A DNA stretch of 64,000 bases from CAYWKU01 sp964459325 (lineage in GTDB: Bacteria; RBG-13-61-14; CAYWKU01). The notes below the pieces were generated by a model. The model was not told the origin of the DNA. It was given only the letters and a program-made list of their open reading frames with translations, and ran no database searches. The stretch spans positions 1 to 64,000 of the forward strand of contig CAYWKU010000018.1 in NCBI GenBank assembly GCA_964459325.1. The letters are read 5' to 3'. This document shows, piece after piece, positions 9,206 through 17,829 of the stretch (position 1 is its first letter; the number at the start of each line of letters is the position of its first letter). Both the position numbers and the translations under genes were made by a program.

Positions 9206-9626
9206 TCTCTTAACGCGCAAACATCAAAGAAAAATCCCCACCTGAAGCAACATCTTATTATTGAGGCCGTTGCGGAATTATGATTTTTCGTTTGGGATGT
9301 GTTGACCTTTATCGCGCCGAAAAAGAACCCCGAATGGACAAGGGGCTTCAGCCCCTTGAATTTCAAGGGGTTAAAACCCCTTGTCTGGAAAAGACATTCT
9401 CGGGAAGCTACAGAAAAAAAGCCTTTTCTCCCCCTGAAGCCTGTTTTGCAACGGCCTCTTATTATAGATTTTGACCTGAGAGCGAGCGCATAAATTTCAC
9501 AAGAATCGTGCCCACTTCAATTTTAGCTATTGAAAGATAAGAATTCTTTTTATCCTGAGAATTATTTTGCCGAAAAATCGAATTAACCCATTGCAAATAC
9601 TGTTATTTTGGGGTATAAAAGTTTAC
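9206..9626. other. Intergenic region without a gene
   Basis: Between the radical SAM gene and the receiver-PilZ gene I see no convincing coding sequence. Short open frames here are built from palindromic repeat DNA (9337-9387). The last 150 bases are AT-rich and probably contain the promoter of the next gene, but I could not settle on -35/-10 boxes. Confidence 0.6.
9337..9387. repeat. GACAAGGGG/CCCCTTGTC palindrome, split version
   Basis: GACAAGGGGCTT-CAGCCCCTTG is followed by CAAGGGGTTAAAACCCCTTGTC, so the outer halves pair and each half can also form its own hairpin. Uninterrupted relatives lie at 17742-17765 and 21153-21176. Confidence 0.75.
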
Positions 9627-10340
9627 ATGGTGGACATGGACCAGAAAAAAATACTGTTGGTTGACGACGTAAGGCTGTTTTTGAACTTGGAAGAAACCTT
9701 CTTCCGCCGCACCGGGTGCGACATCTTCACCGCCCAGACCGGCGAACAGGCGCTGGAAATAGCACGCAACGAAAAGCCCGACCTGATCCTGCTGGATATG
9801 TTGATGCCGAATATGAACGGCGACGAAGTCTGCCGGAAAATTAAGGAAGACCCCAAACTCAGCGATATCAAGATAATAATGGTGACTACTCAGTCCGATG
9901 AGGAAACGCGGGAGCGTTGTCGTAATGCCGGTTGTGAGGATTTCATCACCAAGCCCATTAACCAGAGAGACCTCATTCGTAAAGCCGCTCTCCACCTGAA
10001 CATCCCTTACAGGATTCACTTCAGAATACTGGTGAGGGTGGAAGTGGAGGGGCAATCCGACCAGGGATTTTTCATGGGAACCAGCGGAGACATATCGTTG
10101 AGCGGCATGCTGGTAGAAACCGATAAAAAGCTGCCGCACGACAGCTCCGTGGTGCTGCAGTTTGTGATACCGGGCGAGAACGAGCCTTTTCGGATAAGGG
10201 GAAAAGTTGTCAGGGTGGACGATGTGAACTTCATGGAAAAAGTGGGACTGGGCATACAGTTCGACCGGATGAGCGATAAAGCCGTGGAGGCGCTGTCGGA
10301 TTTTATTAAATCCCGCACCCCTGATGATAAACAGGCTTAA
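9627..10340 (+). CDS. Response regulator with receiver and PilZ domains
   Basis: From the ATG at 9627 the protein has 237 residues. The receiver domain fills the first half (ILLVDDVRLF, acceptor Asp in LILLDMLMPNMNGDE, Lys in FITKPI). A PilZ domain follows, with the c-di-GMP marks RIHFR (R-x3-R) and GDISLSGM (D-x-S-x2-G) both present. It would therefore couple a phosphorelay to c-di-GMP binding, for example in motility or surface behaviour. No kinase sits next to it. The chemoreceptor at 11595-13436 is the only nearby signalling gene. An in-frame upstream TTG at 9567 lacks support. Confidence 0.85.
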   Translation: MVDMDQKKILLVDDVRLFLNLEETFFRRTGCDIFTAQTGEQALEIARNEKPDLILLDMLMPNMNGDEVCRKIKEDPKLSDIKIIMVTTQSDEETRERCRNAGCEDFITKPINQRDLIRKAALHLNIPYRIHFRILVRVEVEGQSDQGFFMGTSGDISLSGMLVETDKKLPHDSSVVLQFVIPGENEPFRIRGKVVRVDDVNFMEKVGLGIQFDRMSDKAVEALSDFIKSRTPDDKQA

Positions 10341-10342
10341 AT

Positions 10343-10403
10343 GGTAGGCGCGACACTCTTGTCGCCCGTGCTTTTCAATGCCCGGCAAAAGTGCCGGGCG
10401 GGT
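10343..10403. repeat. Paired-hairpin element, GGTAGG class, short copy
   Basis: GGTAGG is followed by CGACACTCTTGTCG and then GCCCGGCAAAAGTGCCGGGC. The first hairpin is almost the same as the one at 5580, whereas the CCTACC edge is missing. Confidence 0.6.
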
Positions 10404-10447
10404 CATCTAAGAACATTTAATTGATAAAAACCAGGGGGTCTTTTCTC

Positions 10448-11203
10448 ATGATACCAATCGATTTGAGCGGAAAAGTCGCGCTCGTAACCGGCTCCGGCTC
10501 CGGCATAGGCCGGGTTACGGCACATACCCTCGGCGCCGCCGGTGCAAGCATTGCCGTCAACGACGTGGATGAGAAATCGGCGCGGGAAACTGTCGAGGTG
10601 CTCTCCGACGACGACATCGAGGCGGAAGCCTTTATCGCGCCGGTGAATGAGCACGAGGCCGTCACCGCAATGGTCGAAGAAGTGCTGGATACAATGGGAA
10701 ATATTGACATACTCGTCAACAACGCCGCTGTCTTTGCTTATCGCAAGTTCGTGGAAACCGGCCCCGGTGATTGGAGCGCCGAGGTGGGCATTGATTTCCT
10801 GGGCGTGGTCAATTGCTGCCACGCCGTAATACCTCACATGACCGAGCGAAAATCCGGAAAAATCATAAACGTGGCCAGCGACGCCGGGAAGGTGGGCGAA
10901 TACGGCATGAGCCTGTACTCCGGCGTGAAGGGGGGCGTTATCGCATTCTCTAAGGCAATAGCCAAGGAGCTTGGCCGATACGGCATCAACGTCAACTGCG
11001 TCTCCCCCGGCTTCACCAAGACCGAGAAGATGGCGGCTCAACTGGCCGCCGAGACCGAAAAGAAAATGCTGAAAAGCTACCCCCTCGGAAGGCTAGGGCA
11101 TCCTCAGGACCAGGCCAACGGGGTGCTGTTTTTCGCTTCCCACCTGGCCGACTACATTACCGGGCAGGCATTGAGTGTTTCCGGCGGCTACTCGATGGCC
11201 TGA
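10448..11203 (+). CDS. Short-chain dehydrogenase/reductase (SDR), FabG-like
   Basis: A 251-residue NAD(P)-dependent reductase. It has the TGSGSGIG dinucleotide motif, VNNAA, an active-site Ser in NVASDAG, and the catalytic pair YSGVK (Y-x3-K), followed by NCVSPGFTKTE and the C-terminal ITGQALSVSGGYSM. The layout is classical SDR, close to 3-oxoacyl-ACP/CoA reductases and 3-hydroxyacyl-CoA dehydrogenases. With the acyl-CoA enzymes elsewhere in the window, a role in acyl-CoA metabolism is plausible but inferred. CAGGGGG about 10 bases upstream supports the ATG at 10448 over the TTG at 10421. Confidence 0.87.
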   Translation: MIPIDLSGKVALVTGSGSGIGRVTAHTLGAAGASIAVNDVDEKSARETVEVLSDDDIEAEAFIAPVNEHEAVTAMVEEVLDTMGNIDILVNNAAVFAYRKFVETGPGDWSAEVGIDFLGVVNCCHAVIPHMTERKSGKIINVASDAGKVGEYGMSLYSGVKGGVIAFSKAIAKELGRYGINVNCVSPGFTKTEKMAAQLAAETEKKMLKSYPLGRLGHPQDQANGVLFFASHLADYITGQALSVSGGYSMA

Positions 11204-11249
11204 GATTTCACCGCGAGCTTCAACGGCGGCGAAAGGATTTGTTCCCGGC

Positions 11250-11463
11250 ATGTGTAAAAGACTCCTGTTTGTAATACCCGTAATCCTTATCCTGGCGGCG
11301 ATTGCGGTATCGAGGCCCGATTCCCCTCCGGTTCCGGTGGGATACGAGGCGATGAACGGTCTCGACCATCTCTGGCGTTATACCGGCTCTGTTAACCGGC
11401 AACCTTTACCGGCATCGGGGGGACGATTACTCCAGCGTGGCTTACTGGTACGAAGCTCCGTGA
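11250..11463 (+). pseudogene. Gene remnant, possible DUF2961/GH172-like C-terminus
   Basis: From the ATG at 11250 a signal-like segment (MCKRLLFVIPVILILAAI) runs into about 30 further residues. In the next frame the DNA then reads GDDYSSVAYWYEAP and stops at 11461-11463. DYSSVAYWY recalls the end of DUF2961 proteins, which are normally over 350 residues long. The best reading is a decayed gene that has lost its middle and shifted frame. The family assignment is from memory of one motif. Confidence 0.35.
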
Positions 11464-11479
11464 TGCAACGTGTTGCATG

Positions 11480-11540
11480 TGTAGAATATTCTACAACGTT
11501 GTAGAATATTCTACAGAATTGTAGAAAAAACTGTAGAATT
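11480..11540. repeat. Three 20-bp tandem units carrying a GTAGAATATTCTAC palindrome
   Basis: GTAGAATATTCTAC occurs at 11481-11494 and 11501-11514, exactly 20 bp apart. A third, degenerate unit follows at 11521-11540 (GTAGAAAAAACTGTAGAAT). A separate inverted repeat, TGCAAC-GT-GTTGCA, lies at 11464-11477. Two-turn spacing of perfect palindromes is what an operator array looks like, yet no promoter or gene start is close. The nearest gene end is that of the chemoreceptor. Confidence 0.7.
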
Positions 11541-11594
11541 TTACTCTCCGGCGTCTCTTTTCTTACCCCCACAAAGGTCAAAACCCCCGGCGCT

Positions 11595-13436
11595 TCAGGC
11601 TTGCGCGGCGGCCGGCGCCGGCTCGGTACCAACGGGCTGCGATAGCTCGCCGGCTTCCGCCCGTGCTTGTGCGCCGGAAGTTTCCTCCAGCCGCATAACG
11701 CTGGACTGAATCCGCCGGGACAGCTTTTCTATCCGGTCAAGCTCGGTTTCGGTCTGGCGCGAGCCGTTGAGCACGTTTTCGGCGCTGGCCACCATTTGCT
11801 TCAAAGTCGAGGAAGCCTGCTCCAGGCCGGATTGCTGCTGGTGGGTATTGAGGTCTATGGTCTTGGCCATTTCGCTGGAGGAGGTGGCCATGGTATTGAT
11901 TTTATTAAGCTCATCGAGTATCCCCCGAACCAGTTTAACTCCTGCGGCGGAGCTTTTCTGCCCGGTGTTCACTATCTCCACGGTGCTGTCGGTAACCTCG
12001 CCTATTTCGTCCATCAGCTTTTTTATTCTTTTCGCTGAATCGCCGCTCCTGGAGGACAACTGTGTAATCTGCTGGGCCACCACTGCGAATCTCCGGCCTT
12101 TTTCGCCGGAGCCGGCGGCTTCCAGGGAAGCGTTCAGGCTGAGCAGGTTGGAGCGCTCGGCGATTTCCTCTATAACGCGAAGGGCCTCGTTGATTTTGCC
12201 CGCGCTTTCGGTGACGTTTTCCATGGCGAAGGCTATCCGTGAGACTTCCTGTTGAAGGCTCTCGATGCCGTTTACCGTTTCCGATCCCCTGTTCAACCCC
12301 TCGCGGGTTGCGGCGACCACAGATTCGGCGGTGGTGTCGCTTTGCCGGGCGGATTCCACCACCTGTCTGGCATTATCCAGTATCTGGTCGTGAGTGGTTG
12401 CGACCTCCTTGACCGCGGCGGATTGTTCGCTCGCGTTTGTCGATTGTTCCCTGGCGATGGCGAGAATGTTCTGAGCCGCCCCGTTCAGCTCGACGGCGTA
12501 TGCGTTAAGCTCCTCCCTTAATTGCTCCCGGAACACTCGATTATTCAAAAGGTTATCGGCCATTATGTTGATGACTTCCGCAAGCTCGCCCATTTCATCG
12601 TTGGTAATTACCCGGGCCCTCTCCTCGAGCTCCCCGGCGGCAAGCTGGAAGGTTGTGTCCTTCAGGCGATTCAACATACTGGTTATATCCCGGGTCGCCA
12701 GAAAGGCCAATTGCGCGGTCAACCCCAGGGTGGCGCCGGAGAGGAGCATGAAGTTGAGGAACAGGCCGCCGATTACTTCTTCTCCGGGGAACCTTACGAT
12801 GCGGGCGTATCCCGCCAGGCCGACGTAACATACGAAACCCAGTATCACGATTGAAAAGGAGAGAATTATCTTCCAGCTCAGAGGCAGGCTCAACCCCACC
12901 TTGCCGGCCCTGGGCACCTCGGGGCTTAGCTCGAACGTAAGGTCCATCACCGAGCCGGTTACCACGCTGGTGGCATACATCGACAGCGGCATGTTCACAA
13001 CGCCGCCTATTATGCCGCCTAGAGAGCCGAGCAGAATATCCATCCGTCCCCATTCCAGCGCCTGCATGGCGGGGTAAATGGCCACCGGAATGGCAATCAC
13101 CCAGAAGAAGCAAGAAAAAAACGCCACGATATAGGGAAAGTTAATCAACTTCCTTTGAAGGCCGGTCAGCTCTTCGTCCGAGAAGGTTTCCCCTTTCTCA
13201 TAGCGTAAGCAAAAGCCCAGTATACGCCTTCCGGAAACAGGTATGGAAGCCGCAAACACGGCCAACATGAAAAAAAGGAAAGGCAGGCCGTACTTGAGTA
13301 TCACCACGAGTTTTTCCACGTTGAGGTTCAAAACCAGGTTCAGGTAAACCAACAGGCAAGTAAATGCCAGCGTGCTCTCGACGGCGATAGCCACCGCTCC
13401 CTTGGCCAGCAATCTTGTTACAAGCTTCACTTTCAT
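11595..13436 (-). CDS. Methyl-accepting chemotaxis protein with multi-pass membrane sensor
   Basis: A 613-residue receptor. The N-terminal 240 residues hold about six hydrophobic spans (near 12-40, 45-67, 92-115, 127-155, 180-205 and 213-238), not the usual two spans around a periplasmic sensor. A HAMP-like linker follows (NRLKDTTFQLAAGELEERA). The coiled-coil signalling domain contains the hairpin IAERSNLLSLNASLEAAGSG, the CheA/CheW contact site of the family. A low-complexity Ala/Pro tail ends the protein. The signal may be membrane-borne or detected inside the bilayer. No che genes lie in the window. Confidence 0.88.
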   Translation of the reverse strand: MKVKLVTRLLAKGAVAIAVESTLAFTCLLVYLNLVLNLNVEKLVVILKYGLPFLFFMLAVFAASIPVSGRRILGFCLRYEKGETFSDEELTGLQRKLINFPYIVAFFSCFFWVIAIPVAIYPAMQALEWGRMDILLGSLGGIIGGVVNMPLSMYATSVVTGSVMDLTFELSPEVPRAGKVGLSLPLSWKIILSFSIVILGFVCYVGLAGYARIVRFPGEEVIGGLFLNFMLLSGATLGLTAQLAFLATRDITSMLNRLKDTTFQLAAGELEERARVITNDEMGELAEVINIMADNLLNNRVFREQLREELNAYAVELNGAAQNILAIAREQSTNASEQSAAVKEVATTHDQILDNARQVVESARQSDTTAESVVAATREGLNRGSETVNGIESLQQEVSRIAFAMENVTESAGKINEALRVIEEIAERSNLLSLNASLEAAGSGEKGRRFAVVAQQITQLSSRSGDSAKRIKKLMDEIGEVTDSTVEIVNTGQKSSAAGVKLVRGILDELNKINTMATSSSEMAKTIDLNTHQQQSGLEQASSTLKQMVASAENVLNGSRQTETELDRIEKLSRRIQSSVMRLEETSGAQARAEAGELSQPVGTEPAPAAAQA

Positions 13437-13616
13437 GACCCCCTGTTTATTGCACTTACATAACCAATTATATCACTTATTTGACATTTTTACCGGATAT
13501 TATAACAGGAAATCCCTTTTGAAAAGTACTTGTTGTATAAGGGATATGTGGAACCGCCGCCATAAATTATCAGGGAAGGAAAGTAGTAAAAAATGTGAGT
13601 CGCAAAGAAGGGAGCC

Positions 13617-14519
13617 TCAGTTCGTCACGTTTCCTGCCGCCAGTTCCAGGTCCAGAGGGTGAAGTTCATTGAAATCCCTGTTATATGAGCGCGCTCCTTC
13701 GGGGCATTTTTCCACGCAGAGCCCGCATCCCATGCAGAGCTTCGAGTCGTATACCGGGCGGCCATCGTCATCAAGAGTGATGGCCTCGAAAATGCAGGCT
13801 CGGGCGCATTCGCCGCACGAATCGCACTTTCGGGGGTCGTGGTCCACCTTGTAACCTGAAGGAATCATGTTGGTAACACCCTGGCCGTGTTTGAGTTTTG
13901 CCGCCAGGCGCATTGCTTCCAGCCCGCCGCAGCAGCATGTGCAGCACGAGCATATAACCCCGGTTCGCCCGCCGGTGGCCACTTTGAACCATGCTGTGGT
14001 GATGTTCCCGCGCCGCCTTCCTTCCCGAACTATCCTCAAGGCTTCTTCCCGGTCTATCTTGCGGGCGTTGTACTTTTCACAATGCTCAAGCCAAAATTGT
14101 GCCGTGGTGCGGCCTACGGCGATGCACACGTTAACCGGGCGGCAGCCGTCGGGCCTGGAAAGGCGGCACGGGCAGTCCATAACGGCAATATAATCCGGCT
14201 CCTGCAGAATAATCCTGTTTGCGTAAGGATAGGGTATTATCCGCTCCGTTGAATCCGGCCCCGGGGCGATGTCCCTGTTCAGGGTGAGTATTTTCGATGC
14301 GTCTTCCATGGTGATGACTTTCGCGTGATAGCGATTGTAGACCATCTGAAAGGCCCTGGCGGCAAGTTTAAGCCTCCCCAGCCTTTTCACCACCAATCTG
14401 CCCGCCCTGAGGAACCAGGCTACGTATTTGTCGTAAAACACGAAGTATATGTAATTGTGGACGGCCCTGTCGAACCGCAGGCCGTGCATCCTGACAATCT
14501 TCCGGGTGGATTCTTTCAT
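13617..14519 (-). CDS. Cys-rich protein with C-terminal 2[4Fe-4S] ferredoxin domain (paralogue 1)
   Basis: A 300-residue protein starting at the ATG at 14519, preceded by AGGGGAG. The N-terminal half is basic and helical. The middle has CPCRLSRPDGC and later the unusual CSCCTCCCG cluster. The C-terminus is a dicluster ferredoxin (CDSCGECARAC, CMGCGLCVEKC). The same order of C-x-C-R, a Cys run ending CCC, and a ferredoxin is found in the gene at 15351-16163, so they are paralogues. The many Cys could bind extra Fe-S clusters. It is presumably a redox protein of anaerobic metabolism, but partner and reaction are unknown. Confidence 0.8.
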   Translation of the reverse strand: MKESTRKIVRMHGLRFDRAVHNYIYFVFYDKYVAWFLRAGRLVVKRLGRLKLAARAFQMVYNRYHAKVITMEDASKILTLNRDIAPGPDSTERIIPYPYANRIILQEPDYIAVMDCPCRLSRPDGCRPVNVCIAVGRTTAQFWLEHCEKYNARKIDREEALRIVREGRRRGNITTAWFKVATGGRTGVICSCCTCCCGGLEAMRLAAKLKHGQGVTNMIPSGYKVDHDPRKCDSCGECARACIFEAITLDDDGRPVYDSKLCMGCGLCVEKCPEGARSYNRDFNELHPLDLELAAGNVTN

Positions 14520-14761
14520 ATCATCAACTCCCCTGGAAATTTTCACTTTAATTTACAGGATATGGAAAATATGTAAAGCCTTTCATTGAATAGCGCTGTT
14601 ACCCGAAAGTCGAAAAATGCGGCTTCAAACCGATAAATGCTTATGATTAAATCGCAAAATGAACATTTTACCCTTGAATTTTATTCAGGATGTGGGTTAA
14701 AATAGTGCAATAAAAGGTCAAAATTTGGAAATGACTCGAAAATGTAAAGGGTGGTGGAATC

Positions 14762-15340
14762 ATGGCTGAAGTCATCGGAGCGGCTTTTCTGGGCATAACC
14801 AAGTACATAAAGGACTCGCACGGCAAAGAGATTCTGGAAAAAATCATTGAGCAGGCGGGGGAGGCCGCGAAGGAAGCTTACGGCAAAAAGATAATCACCG
14901 TGGTCTGGTATCCTTACGAGGCATATATCCACCTGCTTCGGGCGGCGGATAAAGTCATGGGCAGCGGCGATTTGACCTTCGCCCGGGAACTGGGCATAGT
15001 GGCGGCGAAAAAGGACTTCGACACCGTCTACAGCATGTACAAGGAAAAGGCAGACCCGCAAACTCTCATAAACGACTCCGGGCTTATATGGAAGTCCTAC
15101 TATCGTGATGCGGGAAAAATGGAGGCGGCTTCGAGCGAACCCGATAACACAATCTTGCGCATATATGATTTCCCGGAAATGGCCCCCGCTCATTGCCGGC
15201 TCATGGAAGGATGGATGACTCAAACCATGCGACTGCTTGGCGCGAACCTCATCGAGGAAGTCCGGGAAACTCAATGCGCTTCGGAAGAAGCGCCTTATCA
15301 CGAGTTCAAAACCCGCTGGAGCGAGCGGGCGGCGGGCTGA
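14762..15340 (+). CDS. Hypothetical protein, TIGR02265/DUF2378-like pattern
   Basis: A 192-residue soluble protein preceded by GGTGG. It contains VVWYPYEAYIHLLRAADKVMGSGDLTFARELG. This resembles the WYPLETF...DGDLKKVHAWG stretch of the protein at 3303-3860 and suggests a shared family, perhaps the delta-proteobacterial TIGR02265 group with a haem-NO-binding-like fold. I cannot confirm the fold. It lies between, and opposite to, the two Cys-rich ferredoxin proteins, the pair downstream overlapping tail to tail within 10 bases. That placement is the only hint of a linked role. Confidence 0.6.
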   Translation: MAEVIGAAFLGITKYIKDSHGKEILEKIIEQAGEAAKEAYGKKIITVVWYPYEAYIHLLRAADKVMGSGDLTFARELGIVAAKKDFDTVYSMYKEKADPQTLINDSGLIWKSYYRDAGKMEAASSEPDNTILRIYDFPEMAPAHCRLMEGWMTQTMRLLGANLIEEVRETQCASEEAPYHEFKTRWSERAAG

Positions 15341-15350
15341 CACTCACGGC

Positions 15351-16163
15351 TCAGGAAATGTCCACTATCCGCTCGAGCCTTTCCATGATTTCCGATATAT
15401 TGCGGTAACCTTCGACTTCCACCTCAATGGCGCCCTCGGGGCAAGCGTCGGCGCATCTGCCGCAGCCGCGGCATGCATCGCTTATTACCGCCCGGTCTCC
15501 GACCACCCTGATAGCGCCCACGAAACAAACCTCCTCGCACGTTCCGCACCCGGCGCACTTGTCCGTAACCGTGACGTGAACACCCGGCATTTTGTGAATT
15601 TTCCGGGCGATTTCCGGGTCCATTTTGGGCAATATGCCCCACAGGCAGCAACAGGGGCAGCAGTTGCAGATGGTCATCAATTTGCCGGAGGGCCACACGT
15701 TAAGCCATGCCGAGTCGAGTTTATTGCGGCCTATCATGTGTACCAGCCCCGTCTCGCGCGCTTTCCGGACGTGCTTCAGGGCTTCTTCCCGGCTTGCTTT
15801 CCTGCCCAGGCGGGGATTTATGTCCATTGCCGGTTTTCCGAGAAAAACGCACCCCATGTCGATGGGGTAGTTTTTGCATGACGATGCGTCGCGGCAAATG
15901 CATTTGTCCATTATCCATATGTATTCGGTATTGTTAATGAAATGCTCCACCACCTGCGACGGCAACACCACCTGCTCCGGCTCCTCCAGCTCGCCCGAGA
16001 CCTTTATCACGTTGTCCCTGGGCAGGTAGGTGCAGTCGTCGTTCTCGAATAACATCTTGTCCATGGCCTTTCCGACCGGGCGGAAACGGGTGGCTTTGGC
16101 GATGCTGTACCGGAAGGGAAAAAGTTTCTTGATTATCTCGACCACAAACATCGGCATCGACAT
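15351..16163 (-). CDS. Cys-rich protein with C-terminal 2[4Fe-4S] ferredoxin domain (paralogue 2)
   Basis: A 270-residue protein with GAGGAGG 8 bases before the ATG at 16163. It has CICRDASSCKNYPIDMGC, where paralogue 1 has CPCRLSRPDGC, then CNCCPCCC, then two 4Fe-4S motifs (CAGCGTCEEVC, CRGCGRCADAC). Overall order and spacing match the protein at 13617-14519, but the sequences are well diverged, so the duplication is old or each has a distinct partner. The hydrophobic N-terminus (MFVVEIIKKLFPF) may touch the membrane. Function not known. Confidence 0.8.
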   Translation of the reverse strand: MSMPMFVVEIIKKLFPFRYSIAKATRFRPVGKAMDKMLFENDDCTYLPRDNVIKVSGELEEPEQVVLPSQVVEHFINNTEYIWIMDKCICRDASSCKNYPIDMGCVFLGKPAMDINPRLGRKASREEALKHVRKARETGLVHMIGRNKLDSAWLNVWPSGKLMTICNCCPCCCLWGILPKMDPEIARKIHKMPGVHVTVTDKCAGCGTCEEVCFVGAIRVVGDRAVISDACRGCGRCADACPEGAIEVEVEGYRNISEIMERLERIVDIS

Positions 16164-16346
16164 GATTATAGCCTCCTCAGACTGATACACTTAGTCGATT
16201 ATAACTCATGTTCGCATCCCCCAACCACAAATAAGAAGTAAGACGACGAGCGGACGACAATCATCCGGCCCGTGGAATGAAAAATCTTTTCCGCGCCGTG
16301 GAATCCTTTACCGCCGTGCCGAAGCCGGGGGTTTCATGGCGGTTAG

Positions 16347-17174
16347 CTATTCGGGAAATGCGTTTTCCAGGCGGGCGAAGTCTTCCACGCTCAGGTTCTG
16401 CGCCCGCTTTTTAGGGTCGATGCCGGCCTTCTCCAGCCATGCCGTCGTCTTCTGCTTGTCCAGGGCGAGCGGAGCGTATGAGGAGAGGGAATTGAGCAGC
16501 ATCTTCCGGCGCTGTGAAAACGCGCCGTGCACGATTTTCGAGAACAGCTCCGGCGACCCGACCGGCGCCGCCGGCCCGTCCCGCATCTCGAACCGCACAA
16601 CGCCGCTGTCCACTTTCGGGCGCGGGTAGAAAGCCCCGGCGGGGATTTTCATTTCCAGCTTCACATCCGCCCACATCTGCGATGTCACCGCCAGCACTCC
16701 GTAATCCGAAGCGTTCACCCGCGCGGCGTAACGGCGGGCGACTTCCAGTTGCGTGGTGAGCACCATTCGCCGGAAGTTGCGGCGGGCGTCGAAAAGCCGG
16801 AAAGTTATTTCCGTGGCGATGTTGTAAGGCAGGTTGGCCACCGCGAGCAGCTTGCCGTACTCTTCCAGTGAACCGAAGTCGAAATCCAGCGCATCGGATT
16901 CGATTATCTCCACGTTCGGAGCATCCAGCTCGCCCTCGAGCACCCGCAGCATGTCGCGGTCGAACTCCATGGCCAGCACCTTATCGGCGCTGGAGGCAAG
17001 CAGCCTGGTCAGGTTTCCGATGCCCGCGCCTATTTCCAGCACGACATCGGATTCGGTCGCGCCGGAAGCGGCGGCGATGGCTTTCAGGTAGCCCTCATGG
17101 ACGAGGAAATTCTGACCCAGCTTCCTGCTGGGCCTGACGTCATACTTGTCGAGTAGCGCCCTTATGCCCGCCAT
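16347..17174 (-). CDS. rsmA: 16S rRNA (adenine-1518/1519-N6)-dimethyltransferase RsmA (KsgA)
   Basis: A 275-residue SAM-dependent enzyme that dimethylates two adjacent adenines near the 3' end of 16S rRNA. It starts with RKLGQNFLVHEGYLK, followed by the SAM motif VVLEIGAGIGNLTRLL, the catalytic NLPYNIATEI (NLPY), and the C-terminal FYPRPKVDSGVVRF with AFSQRRKML, all usual for the family. Length is normal. It lies 6 bases downstream of dut on the same strand, so the two probably share a transcript. Confidence 0.95.
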   Translation of the reverse strand: MAGIRALLDKYDVRPSRKLGQNFLVHEGYLKAIAAASGATESDVVLEIGAGIGNLTRLLASSADKVLAMEFDRDMLRVLEGELDAPNVEIIESDALDFDFGSLEEYGKLLAVANLPYNIATEITFRLFDARRNFRRMVLTTQLEVARRYAARVNASDYGVLAVTSQMWADVKLEMKIPAGAFYPRPKVDSGVVRFEMRDGPAAPVGSPELFSKIVHGAFSQRRKMLLNSLSSYAPLALDKQKTTAWLEKAGIDPKKRAQNLSVEDFARLENAFPE

Positions 17175-17180
17175 TCCGGT

Positions 17181-17624
17181 TTACCTGCCGGTGCTGCCGA
17201 AGCCGCCTTCGCCCCGGGGGGTGTCCGGGAGCCGGGGGGCTTCTTCGACTTTGACGTGAGTTACCGGGGCTATGACCAGTTGAGCGATGCGGTCGCCGTG
17301 CCGGAAAGTTACCGGCTCCGCGCCGATGTTGGCCACGATGACCTTCACTTCACCCCGGTAGTCGGAATCTATGGTGCCGGGGGAGTTGGGCAGGGTGACG
17401 CCGTGTTTTAATGCCAGCCCCGAGCGCGGGCGCACCTGGCCTTCGTAACCCGGCGGAATGGCGATGGAGATGCCGGTCGGAAGCAGCGCACGCTTGCCGG
17501 ACTGGACGGTCACCTCTTCGCCGCAAAGCGCCAGGTCCATGCCCGCCGAGCCTTCGGTCTGGTAGTCGGGGATTACAGCTTCCGGGTGAAGGCGCTTTAT
17601 CAACAGCTTCGGTCGGTTGTCCAT
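17181..17624 (-). CDS. dut: Deoxyuridine 5'-triphosphate nucleotidohydrolase (dUTPase)
   Basis: A 147-residue enzyme from the ATG at 17624 that hydrolyses dUTP to dUMP and so keeps uracil out of DNA. All five trimeric dUTPase motifs are visible in order: AGMDLAL, RPRSGLALKHG, NSPGTIDSDYRGEV with the catalytic Asp, RIAQLVIAP, and the C-terminal RGEGGFGSTG arm. Length fits the homotrimer class. Its upstream side is a long repeat-filled gap, and downstream it runs straight into rsmA. Confidence 0.95.
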   Translation of the reverse strand: MDNRPKLLIKRLHPEAVIPDYQTEGSAGMDLALCGEEVTVQSGKRALLPTGISIAIPPGYEGQVRPRSGLALKHGVTLPNSPGTIDSDYRGEVKVIVANIGAEPVTFRHGDRIAQLVIAPVTHVKVEEAPRLPDTPRGEGGFGSTGR

Positions 17625-17741
17625 CACGCCCGAAAGGTAGCAACTGGACAACTAATTTCAACTTACTTTTTCTTTCGCGGGAAAGAAAAAGTAAGCAAAA
17701 AGAAAGCGTGTTTGCGCTTTCGGCGCGAAGATTTCATTTTG

Positions 17742-17765
17742 GACAAGGGGCTTAAGCCCCTTGTC
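17742..17765. repeat. Perfect 24-bp palindrome, GACAAGGGGCTT family
   Basis: GACAAGGGGCTT is followed directly by its exact reverse complement, then by TTTTTT, so on the + strand it could also end transcription. An identical copy lies at 21153-21176 and a split one at 9337-9387. Confidence 0.85.
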
Positions 17766-17829
17766 TTTTTTCCACAGATGCTATTGCGCGAGTAAGCAGA
17801 CGTGTCGAGTAGTCATATAACTATCGCAC

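Noticed and set aside
11480..11540. CRISPR-like array
   Set aside because: Units are adjacent palindromes with no unique spacers and no cas genes are near.
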